From positions 1-34,717 of the IMG/VR virus record IMGVR_UViG_3300010392_002350: 34,717 nt of DNA. The stretch is one strand, 5' to 3'. This DNA is from a virus. Within the stretch, counting starts at the first letter, position 1. Each line of letters opens with the position of its first letter. Positions 16,692 through 24,171 of the stretch are shown here, piece by piece. The position numbers and the translations under genes were made by a program. The notes beneath the pieces were generated by a model. It ran no database searches. It saw only the letters and a program-made list of their open reading frames with translations, and was not told the origin of the DNA.

Positions 16692-18332
16692 ATGCATCTT
16701 ATCAAAAACAGGACACACTACGCAAATGATACTGATAGTGTAATCACATCATACACTAAACCAGAAAAACTGGTTGATTTTGCAAAAGAAAAAGGGTACT
16801 CGGTCTGTGGGATGTGTGACTATGGTAGTATCTCTGGTGCAATTAAGTTTATTGATGAATGTAAGAAGAAAGATATTAAACCTGTTGTATCATGTGAGAT
16901 GACATTGGCAGGGCACAGAGCCATGTTTATCGCTATGAATACTGAAGGATGGTACAGTCTTATTAAGCTGAACTCATCATTCAGGGAGGCTGGTGATATC
17001 AGTTTGGCTGTATATCGAGCATACTCGGACAATGTCACTGTTGTAATGTCCCCTCAATCTGCTGTAGACGAAGACATGCTCCAACTGATTAAGGATAATG
17101 CTTATATTGAGGTTCCAGTTGACCAGTCCCCAGCGACTGATTTACTTAAACCTCTTACAGTTTTTGACTCAAGATATGTGTATGACGATGATTTGGATGA
17201 CTATAAAATCCTACTGGCAGCAAAAAATGGAGTAAAATTCAAAAATGTCGAGATTGTGCATGATTATTGTCTCGAAAAAAACTATAATAAGATTGACCCG
17301 TATGAAAACAACTGGGACGAGTTGATTAATCGTATTGGTGAATACAACGTTCTGAATAAGCCACAGCTACCAAAATTCTGTGAAGGTAGCGAGCTTGAAA
17401 CTCTTACAGAGATGTGTCGTGAAGGCTGGAAAAAGAAGATTCAAGATAAGATTCCACAGTATAAACACAAAGAATATGCTGATAGAATCAAAATGGAGCT
17501 TGCTGTTATCGAGGAAGCTAATCTATCTGGTTACTTTCTAATCGTGCAAGACTTCGTCAACTACTGTAAGGACAGAAAAATTCTTATCGGCCCAGCACGT
17601 GGTTCCGCTGGTGGATGCTTAATTTCTTTCTTGCTAAATATTACCAGTATCGACCCTATCAAGTATGACCTTCTATTCAGCCGGTTCTACAACAAAGGAC
17701 GTAATACTGGCGACCACGTTGAATATCCAGATATCGATATTGATTTTCCCGTTAACCATCGTAAAACTGTTATCGAGTATATCCGTAACAAGTATGGACA
17801 TGAGCGTGTAGCACAAGTTATTACATTCGGCTCATTAAGCGGTAAGGGTGCTCTCAAAGAGGTTCTTAAAGCACACGCTGTTCTAGATAATAAACTCATC
17901 GACGAAATCACAGCCAAGCTGCCACAAGATGCAGAAATCGCTGATAAGATGGAAGACGATGGATATAGCTCAATCATTGAATGGACTCTAGATAAAGAGC
18001 CGGATTTGATGGCTGAGTGGTGCCAAAAAAATAGCAATGGTGACTACACTGGTGAATTATCAAGGTACTTCAGACAGGCTGCAAGAATCGAGGGGACATA
18101 TAAGTCAACAGGTAAACATGCCGCTGGATTAGTAATTGGTCACACTAACTTACATGACGTATATCCCATGTGTAAGGAAAAGGGTGGTCATGAATATATT
18201 GTAGCATTGGAAATGAATGACCTTGCGAAAGCTGGCGGGGTTAAGTTCGATATTCTAGGTCTGGCGGCTTTAGATAAGCTAATGCTGGTTAACGAAATGT
18301 TAAGATATGGTATTGTAACGAGAGAAATTTAA
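16692..18332 (+). CDS. DNA polymerase III alpha subunit, N-terminal part (PHP + palm)
   Basis: First part of a C-family replicative polymerase, 546 residues. PHP-like domain at about 1-70 (HLIKNRTHYAND, then VCGMCDYGSISG), with usual metal-binding histidines replaced (TDHG becomes CDYG). The palm carries GPARGSAGG (300-308), the catalytic aspartates D349 and D351 (YPDIDIDF), and the third aspartate D520 (VKFDILGL). The protein stops 26 residues after that, where full-length DnaE continues into the fingers. The missing part is encoded at 20296-21966. No intein motif is seen at the end. The start at 16692 has GGAG five bases upstream; an upstream ATG lies inside the previous gene. Confidence 0.93.
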   Translation: MHLIKNRTHYANDTDSVITSYTKPEKLVDFAKEKGYSVCGMCDYGSISGAIKFIDECKKKDIKPVVSCEMTLAGHRAMFIAMNTEGWYSLIKLNSSFREAGDISLAVYRAYSDNVTVVMSPQSAVDEDMLQLIKDNAYIEVPVDQSPATDLLKPLTVFDSRYVYDDDLDDYKILLAAKNGVKFKNVEIVHDYCLEKNYNKIDPYENNWDELINRIGEYNVLNKPQLPKFCEGSELETLTEMCREGWKKKIQDKIPQYKHKEYADRIKMELAVIEEANLSGYFLIVQDFVNYCKDRKILIGPARGSAGGCLISFLLNITSIDPIKYDLLFSRFYNKGRNTGDHVEYPDIDIDFPVNHRKTVIEYIRNKYGHERVAQVITFGSLSGKGALKEVLKAHAVLDNKLIDEITAKLPQDAEIADKMEDDGYSSIIEWTLDKEPDLMAEWCQKNSNGDYTGELSRYFRQAARIEGTYKSTGKHAAGLVIGHTNLHDVYPMCKEKGGHEYIVALEMNDLAKAGGVKFDILGLAALDKLMLVNEMLRYGIVTREI

Positions 18333-18568
18333 TGAATGAATTACTATTTATTATGCTAAAAGATGGATATAGTGTCGATTACGGTACTCTGTCAATTTGT
18401 GGCCTTAAAGGAATGCACCCGAAGTGGCAGGTTGTATGTGAAAATTATAGATATCCACAATCTATGTTGTATCCATACACAGATGATGGGCTTAAATCTG
18501 CTATTCGAGACTTCATGAATATTAAACGTGGTATGGAAAAAGATGGAACTAAACATTCTAAGAAGTGA
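18332..18568 (+). CDS. Small hypothetical protein between polymerase halves, 78 aa
   Basis: Not recognised. A 78-residue basic protein beginning with a hydrophobic stretch (NELLFIMLKDG) that is too short and charged to be a confident membrane segment, and containing KWQVVCENYRYPQS. TAATG overlap of one base with the polymerase N-part; its 3' end overlaps the UDG-fold gene by 26 bases. Its position makes it the first of four genes separating the polymerase halves. Confidence 0.66.
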   Translation: MNELLFIMLKDGYSVDYGTLSICGLKGMHPKWQVVCENYRYPQSMLYPYTDDGLKSAIRDFMNIKRGMEKDGTKHSKK

Positions 18569-19103
18569 GATTACGAAGTGTGATTTTTGTGATTTACGCA
18601 AAAATATAAAAGATGAAACACCGCTGCCATCAAAAGGTAGTGGTAAAATCATGTTTGTTACGTCGGCCCCCCAGTTTGAGAACCTGTCATTGGGCCAGCA
18701 CTTTTCTATTAACGAACAACGGTATTTCGACCTTATTCTTAAAGCATGCAAGATAGATAGTAACGATATCTATCTTACCAGCATCACAAAATGCTCGTAC
18801 AATAAGGATAACAAAAAAACTCTTACGTGTAAAGACCTTTGTGCAACAAAATTCTTATTACGTGAGATTCAATTGGTTGAACCAAAGTTAATTGTATGTA
18901 TCGGAAAAGTTCCGGCATGTCATTTTCTGCAGATACCGTTTAGTAGATTGAAATTAGCAGACGTTGTTAACAGAACTTATGACTGTGATGGGATAAAGGT
19001 AATTCCCGTCTACAACATGTCTTACCTCATTCAAAATGGTAAAAAAATGACGCAAGACGTGATTGACTGCATAAAGGAAACCAATGGGATTTGCGAAAGA
19101 TAG
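18543..19103 (+). CDS. Family-4 uracil-DNA glycosylase-fold protein with degenerate active site
   Basis: A 186-residue protein with the layout of iron-sulfur (family 4) UDGs. The four cluster cysteines are present: C13-x2-C16 (CDFCDL) and C84-x15-C100. The strand order KIMFVTSAP, NDIYLTSITKC, PKLIVCIGK and KVIPVYNMSYL matches the family. The catalytic motifs do not: the usual GEAPG/GEGPG reads TSAPQ, and the HPS loop reads NMS. Uracil excision therefore is doubtful; a structural or DNA-binding role near the polymerase is more likely. The start at ATG 18543 after GGAAAAAG is preferred over GTG 18528. Confidence 0.8.
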   Translation: MELNILRSEITKCDFCDLRKNIKDETPLPSKGSGKIMFVTSAPQFENLSLGQHFSINEQRYFDLILKACKIDSNDIYLTSITKCSYNKDNKKTLTCKDLCATKFLLREIQLVEPKLIVCIGKVPACHFLQIPFSRLKLADVVNRTYDCDGIKVIPVYNMSYLIQNGKKMTQDVIDCIKETNGICER

Positions 19104-19578
19104 AGTACGGGGCCTTCGTGGTGAAAAACTAGTTGCTAGAACACTAGAGAATGATGGCATCACATGTGAAATCAACGAAGATAATGAAACTAATATCTAT
19201 TACGATATTGAATGTAAAATGGGTCGGGTAAAATTTACTGTTGAGGTAAAAAGTGACTACATGGCCGAGAGGACTGGTAATCTTGCTATTGAATATTACA
19301 ACTCAAAACAAGGTAAGCCCAGTGGAATCACAGTTACCAAAGCAGATTTATGGGTACACTGTATTAAGGATGGGGATAATTTGACTGTATGGGCAACTTC
19401 TGTTGATACGCTAAAAGCGTTTATTGATGCAGAAGAGCCAATCAAAAAAGTGGAATTTGGTGGGGATAACAATGCTTCACTTCTGCTCTACAATGAGCAT
19501 CATATTCTAGAAATTTTTGAGAGATTAGACAACTTACAGGAAAAACAGATTAAGAAAGCAATTAAGAGGCTGTTATGA
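19084..19578 (+). CDS. PD-(D/E)XK nuclease-like protein within polymerase cluster
   Basis: A 164-residue protein with the PD-(D/E)XK core: E14 (RGEKLVARTL), D41 (YYDIECKMG) and E54-x-K56 (TVEVKSDY), followed by GNLAIEY and KPSGITVTKADLWVH, which resemble phage Holliday-junction-resolvase-like or repair nucleases. The rest is a C-terminal helix. It overlaps the UDG-fold gene by 20 bases (ATG after AAGGAAA) and the exonuclease gene by ATGA. Likely a branched-DNA or repair nuclease; substrate cannot be stated. Confidence 0.76.
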   Translation: MGFAKDRVRGLRGEKLVARTLENDGITCEINEDNETNIYYDIECKMGRVKFTVEVKSDYMAERTGNLAIEYYNSKQGKPSGITVTKADLWVHCIKDGDNLTVWATSVDTLKAFIDAEEPIKKVEFGGDNNASLLLYNEHHILEIFERLDNLQEKQIKKAIKRLL

Positions 19579-20312
19579 AAAACAACGACATTATTTTTTA
19601 CGACTTTGAAACGACAAGTGCTAATCCACGTACATGCCAACCTATCCAGTTGGCTGCTGTCGCAATTGACGGTTTTAGACTGGAAGTAAAAGAAGATAGT
19701 GTATTTCAAAGTTTGATTCGTCCAGAGTTTGACTTAGAGGTGTGCGAGAAGTATAATTTAGACCCACTAACCGAAGAATCTATTGCTATTCACGGAAAAA
19801 CAGAAGAAATGTTACGTGATGCACCACCAGCTAAGGTTGTATGGAGTCAGTTTGTAGAATACACAAACGTGTATAATTACAACGGAAATATGTGGGGACG
19901 ACCAATTGCTGCAGGTCAAAATATTCAGACTTATGATTCTGTGATTTGCGAACGTTTGGCAAAGTCAGAACCATATAAGTTCGGTCCAGTTGATGAGAAA
20001 ACTGGGGAACTGGCATTATTCCAAGTGCGTGACAGATTTGACATGCTGGATGACCTCAGTCGCTGGATGAAGTTTGATAAAAACCAACGGTCTTATTCGA
20101 TGGATAATTTAAGACCTCTGCTTGGTATTGACGCAACAAACTCACACGATGCGTTAAAAGACGTGTTAGACGGTGCATTTATGTTGTGTAAATTCATGAA
20201 ACTATACAAGAAGTTTTCGTCTCAATTTAGTTTTAAAGATTCATTCAAGAAAACAAACACAAACGAACAAATCAGCAGAATTTTAGAGAACTATTATGCA
20301 CAATCAAAATGA
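19575..20312 (+). CDS. DEDDh 3'-5' exonuclease (DnaQ-like, proofreading candidate)
   Basis: A 245-residue exonuclease with the four acidic residues and histidine of the DEDDh group: D10-x-E12 (YDFETT), D121 (NIQTYDSV), H191 and D196 (SHDALKD). It resembles E. coli DnaQ and exonuclease X in order and spacing. Because it lies between the two halves of the polymerase III alpha subunit, and the polymerase PHP domain lacks metal ligands, it is the obvious proofreading subunit. It has no clamp-binding motif that I can see. Overlaps: ATGA upstream, 17 bases with the C-terminal polymerase part downstream. Confidence 0.9.
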   Translation: MKNNDIIFYDFETTSANPRTCQPIQLAAVAIDGFRLEVKEDSVFQSLIRPEFDLEVCEKYNLDPLTEESIAIHGKTEEMLRDAPPAKVVWSQFVEYTNVYNYNGNMWGRPIAAGQNIQTYDSVICERLAKSEPYKFGPVDEKTGELALFQVRDRFDMLDDLSRWMKFDKNQRSYSMDNLRPLLGIDATNSHDALKDVLDGAFMLCKFMKLYKKFSSQFSFKDSFKKTNTNEQISRILENYYAQSK

Positions 20313-21966
20313 TTTTTACCACTTCGATTGCGGATGCCAATTCCAAATCTTCGATGATGGCGAGATTAAAGAATGTGATGGTTTACCACCATTAGAAATT
20401 GATTATGAGAATATCCCGCGTGATTGTCAGATTACGTGGGATATTTATCAATCAGGTCATACAAAAGGAGTATTCCAGCTAGAAAACTCATTAGGACAAC
20501 ATTGGGCTAAAGAGACTGTTGCTTCTTCAATCGAGGACGCTGCTGCATTGATTAGTATTATCCGCCCCGGTTGTTTGAGAAGTAAGATTAACGATGTATC
20601 AATGACCGAATTATACGCGGCAAGAAAAAAGGGTGAGCACATCGACCCAGAGACAATCATCAAACCTCTTGCACCCATGTTATCTAGCACCTTCTTCATT
20701 CTATGTTATCAAGAGCAATCTATGCGTATTGCTATGGATATTGCTGGTTATTCGGAAGAAGAAGCTGATATCTTACGTAAGGCTATTGGTAAGAAGGATG
20801 CTAAACTGATGGCATCTTTGAGAAGTAGTTTTCTAGAGGGCTGTAAGAAGATGGGTCTTGTTACACTTGAGGAAGCTGCTGAGATTTTCGGTTGGATTAG
20901 AGAGAGCCAAAGATACTCATTCAATAAGTCTCACGGTGCTGGATATGGTGATTTAGGATATTGGACTGCTTATGCTAAGGCCCATTTTCCTTTGCATTTC
21001 TTCGCATCATGGATTAATTTTGCACCAGAAAAAATGAAACCTAAGTTTGAGGTGCGTGACCTGCTGTTTGATTGCCAGTTGTTTGACATCCCTGTTTATC
21101 CACCATCTATTCTGGAAATTTACGGTGGTAACACGTCATTCCAAAATGGTAGAGTTCGACTTGGATTGAAACATGTTAGCAACATTGGATATAAGGCTAT
21201 CCACAAGTTAACAAAAACAATCCAGCAAATCGAAATTGATATCGATAAACATGTTAACGATTGGACATGGTACGACTTTCTTATATTCTGTTCCAATGAA
21301 GTTTCTACGACTGTAATCAATAATATGATTGACGTTGGTGCTTTGGACCATATGGGGCTTTCACGTAAAAAAATGGTGAACGAATACAATATATGGGGTC
21401 CTAAGAGCGGCAAAAAGCCACACCTGACTAAAGTTGAGAAAGATTTTTTGAGAAAAAATCGAGAAACTCACCCAAGTCTACTTGAAGGGCTGAAGCTATT
21501 GTGTTATACTAATACCACTGCAGATAGAGTTTCTACCCCCGCCAGAGTTGATATTGTAGCCGGATTCTTGGAACAGTTACAGAGTCCAGCATATAGTATG
21601 CACGATGACGCCACTATTATTGCCAAACGGGAAAGTCATTTGATTGGGAAGTCAATCTCTATCCATAATACTGAGACTTGCTCTATGGCAACAAATACTA
21701 CATGTCGTGAATTCAACGAAGGTAAGAACGGATACATGACCCTTGTTGCAGAAGTCGGATTCGTTAAAGAGTATCCGGGTCGTGGACAAAACAAAGGTAG
21801 AACCATGTGTGCAATGTCACTTGAAGATAAAACTGGTAGGATTAATGCTATGTGTTTCTTTGACCAATACGATGAGTTTGGTGAAGAGTTTATCGAAGGT
21901 AATCTAGTAACTGTGAAGATTACTAGAAGTAAGGATAACAAAGCGATAATAGATAAGGTATTTTAA
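20296..21966 (+). CDS. DNA polymerase III alpha subunit, C-terminal part (fingers, clamp-binding region, OB)
   Basis: Second part of the split C-family polymerase, 556 residues. After a unique start (HFDCGCQFQIFDDG) the sequence joins the fingers region: TKGVFQLEN, ALISIIRPG, LCYQEQSMRIA, ILRKAIGKKDA, and FNKSHGAGYGDLGYW, all standard fingers motifs of DnaE. After the tandem HhH-like region a C-terminal OB fold (TLVAEVGFVKEYPG, MSLEDKTGRINAMCF) closes the protein. Together with the part at 16692-18332 it makes 1102 residues, near the full length of DnaE. The ATG at 20296 has only a weak site, so translation may depend on the preceding exonuclease (17-base overlap). Confidence 0.93.
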   Translation: MHNQNDFYHFDCGCQFQIFDDGEIKECDGLPPLEIDYENIPRDCQITWDIYQSGHTKGVFQLENSLGQHWAKETVASSIEDAAALISIIRPGCLRSKINDVSMTELYAARKKGEHIDPETIIKPLAPMLSSTFFILCYQEQSMRIAMDIAGYSEEEADILRKAIGKKDAKLMASLRSSFLEGCKKMGLVTLEEAAEIFGWIRESQRYSFNKSHGAGYGDLGYWTAYAKAHFPLHFFASWINFAPEKMKPKFEVRDLLFDCQLFDIPVYPPSILEIYGGNTSFQNGRVRLGLKHVSNIGYKAIHKLTKTIQQIEIDIDKHVNDWTWYDFLIFCSNEVSTTVINNMIDVGALDHMGLSRKKMVNEYNIWGPKSGKKPHLTKVEKDFLRKNRETHPSLLEGLKLLCYTNTTADRVSTPARVDIVAGFLEQLQSPAYSMHDDATIIAKRESHLIGKSISIHNTETCSMATNTTCREFNEGKNGYMTLVAEVGFVKEYPGRGQNKGRTMCAMSLEDKTGRINAMCFFDQYDEFGEEFIEGNLVTVKITRSKDNKAIIDKVF

Positions 21967-22232
21967 TGTTTATTTTATATGCAATAACTACACTAATTAC
22001 TCTAAGTCTATCACTAATGCTTGCTAGAGATGTAGATGAATGCTTTGGTAGAGACTACAGGACTGAATTCTATGCTATCATTGGGATGTTATTTATTACA
22101 GGCCCATTCGCCTATGGATTGTTATTAGCCACAGCTTTACTATTTATCCCCGGATATTTGATATACTGTATTGGCGTAGTTTTTTACAGACTTTGTACAG
22201 GTTATTATAAAAAGAAAGAGGAAAATTCGTGA
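21966..22232 (+). CDS. Small membrane protein, 88 aa
   Basis: An 88-residue protein with two or three hydrophobic segments: residues 2-20 (FILYAITTLITLSLSLML) and a hydrophobic run from about 40 to 75 that could span the membrane twice (GMLFITGPFAYGLLLA, then FIPGYLIYCIGVVFY), ending in a basic and acidic tail (KKKEENS). No signal-peptide cleavage site. It overlaps the polymerase gene by one base (TAATG) and the following GT gene by GTGA. Possibly a superinfection-exclusion or membrane-anchoring protein, but that is speculation. Confidence 0.7.
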   Translation: MFILYAITTLITLSLSLMLARDVDECFGRDYRTEFYAIIGMLFITGPFAYGLLLATALLFIPGYLIYCIGVVFYRLCTGYYKKKEENS

Positions 22233-23872
22233 AAACGAGAGTATTATTTGTAAATGAATTTTCGACACATAGCTCTGGTTATGCAAAATACGGTATGGAA
22301 GTCTTAAAGCGTCTATCTGTAAAAAATGACCTAGAAGTAGCTGAGCTTGCATGCTACGGTTCTGAATTCAAAAAAGAAGATGTGTTGGAAGCACAGAAAT
22401 TGCCTTGGACAGTATACTTCAACGTTCCAAATATGAATAACCCGGAACATGTGAAACAATACAAGTCTGCTAAAGAATTTGAGTATGGATTATTCAAGTT
22501 TAATGATGCTTTGTTACACTTTAAGCCCCATATCGTTATGGACATTCGTGACTTCTGGATGCAGTCTTATCAAGAGCGGTCGCCATTTCGTGACATGTTC
22601 AACTGGGTTATTATGACCACAGTTGATGCTAAGCCTCAACACGAGCAATGGATTTACACATTCTGTAATGCAGATGGTGTTTTTACATATACAGATTGGG
22701 GAATGGATGTTCTGAGGGAGCAGGCTGGAGATAATATCAATCTTTTAGGTTCTGCAAGTCCAGCAGCAGAAGCATGTTATAAACATGTAAATAAGAATGT
22801 GGCAAAAGAAAAAGTTGGTATCAGCACAGACACAAAAATTATCGGTACTGTAATGCGTAATCAGGGACGTAAGCTATTTCCAGATTTGTTTCAAGCATTC
22901 AGAAAATACCTTGATGATACTGGACGTACAGATACATATCTCTACTGCCATACAGCTTATCCTGATGTAGCTTGGGACATCCCAGAACTACTAAAACGTT
23001 ACGAGATTGCGAGTCGAACACTTTTCACATACAAATGTGTTAACTGTAAGCATACTTATCCATCATTCTATCAAGGAATCGGGACCGCCTGTCCTAAGTG
23101 TCACCAGCTATCTGCCCGTATGCCACGTGTTGAGGACGGTGTAACAGATGAACAACTTGCAGGTATTATGCAGACATTTGATTTGTATGTACAGCATGTA
23201 ACTAATGAAGGATTCGGTATGCCTGTAGTAGAAGCAGGACAGTGTGGCGTCCCAGTTGTAGCTGTTGGTTATTCCAGTTTGGAGGATGTAACGCCTAAAG
23301 TTGGCGGGGTCACTATCCCACCGCTTGCTTTACAAACAGAACCGCAAACAGGTAGATTAAGAGCTGTGCCTGACAATGATGGTTTGGTAGAATACATGAA
23401 GGATTTCTTTTCTCTGCCATTACCAAACAGAATGATTAAGTCTAGAGATGCTGTTTTACAAACAAGAGAGAACTATAGTTGGGACGATACAGCAAACAAG
23501 TGGTATGACTACTTTAAAACTGTCGATGTTTCACAATATGAACAAAAGTGGCAATCGCCTCTACGTGTCAAGAAACCTGCTCCATATACTGAGCAACAAG
23601 ACATGATGACAAACATGCAGTTTTGCGAATGGTTGATTAAATACGTTTTATGTGACGAACGTCAAATGCATAGTTATCTACATATGCGATTACTACGTGA
23701 CATTAACAACGGTTTCACATTAACTTACGGTAACAATCCATCATACTTTTCTGAAGATAGTGTTGCTGATGGACGTCCGAATGTGACTGATTTCTCTCGC
23801 AAAAAGGCTTACCAAGAAATATTAAACATATGTACGGAGTTTAACCTATGGGAACAAAAAAGATGCAAATAA
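22229..23872 (+). CDS. GT-B glycosyltransferase (GT4-like) with inserted zinc ribbon, 547 aa
   Basis: A glycosyltransferase of the GT-B type. The N-terminal Rossmann half begins VLFVNEFSTHSSGYAKYG; the C-terminal half has the E-x7-E catalytic region E327/E335 (EGFGMPVVEAGQCGVPV) typical of GT4 enzymes. Unusually, between the two halves a C-x2-C / C-x2-C zinc ribbon is inserted at 270-291 (CVNC, then CPKC). After the GT core it carries an extra, helical C-terminal region of about 150 residues. The GTG start with AGAGG seven bases upstream overlaps the previous gene by four bases. The sugar donor and target are unknown. Confidence 0.84.
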   Translation: MKTRVLFVNEFSTHSSGYAKYGMEVLKRLSVKNDLEVAELACYGSEFKKEDVLEAQKLPWTVYFNVPNMNNPEHVKQYKSAKEFEYGLFKFNDALLHFKPHIVMDIRDFWMQSYQERSPFRDMFNWVIMTTVDAKPQHEQWIYTFCNADGVFTYTDWGMDVLREQAGDNINLLGSASPAAEACYKHVNKNVAKEKVGISTDTKIIGTVMRNQGRKLFPDLFQAFRKYLDDTGRTDTYLYCHTAYPDVAWDIPELLKRYEIASRTLFTYKCVNCKHTYPSFYQGIGTACPKCHQLSARMPRVEDGVTDEQLAGIMQTFDLYVQHVTNEGFGMPVVEAGQCGVPVVAVGYSSLEDVTPKVGGVTIPPLALQTEPQTGRLRAVPDNDGLVEYMKDFFSLPLPNRMIKSRDAVLQTRENYSWDDTANKWYDYFKTVDVSQYEQKWQSPLRVKKPAPYTEQQDMMTNMQFCEWLIKYVLCDERQMHSYLHMRLLRDINNGFTLTYGNNPSYFSEDSVADGRPNVTDFSRKKAYQEILNICTEFNLWEQKRCK

Positions 23873-24171
23873 TTAATGTGGCAGACGCGATGTCAGACTG
23901 GTGTTACACATACATTGATGAATATGATGTGTTCTTCACATATTATATTAATGATTGTTATGAAGGGTATGGACAGGCTATCGGTATTAATAAGGATGGT
24001 ACATGTCATGTGTATAATCTTGGTCATTGTTCGTGTTATGGACCGTTAGAGGGGTCTCCTGATGTAACCACTTTGGACGCGTTGTTAAATTCAGAACATG
24101 TATTGTCTGTAGAAATTGAGTACCCAGAACTAAAAGATGCTATTGTAGAATGGCGGAAAAAGAATGGATAA
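23848..24171 (+). CDS. Hypothetical acidic protein, 107 aa
   Basis: Not recognised by function. Tyrosine- and aspartate-rich, with a compact central region (VYNLGHCSCYGPLEG) that could bind a metal through its Cys/His cluster. Overlaps the preceding glycosyltransferase gene by 25 bases (GGAG eight bases before the ATG) and the next one by 8. Its place between two glycosyltransferases may be incidental. Confidence 0.65.
   Translation: MGTKKMQIINVADAMSDWCYTYIDEYDVFFTYYINDCYEGYGQAIGINKDGTCHVYNLGHCSCYGPLEGSPDVTTLDALLNSEHVLSVEIEYPELKDAIVEWRKKNG

Noticed and set aside
18543-19103. A normal uracil-DNA glycosylase
   Set aside because: The Fe-S frame is right but both catalytic motifs are replaced (TSAPQ and NMS), so an active-enzyme label would mislead.
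18200-20420. Split intein joining the two polymerase halves, as in cyanobacterial DnaE
   Set aside because: The N-terminal chain ends LRYGIVTREI with no Cys/Ser-led intein start, and the C-terminal chain has no His-Asn followed by Cys/Ser/Thr. There is also no room for intein parts of usual size.
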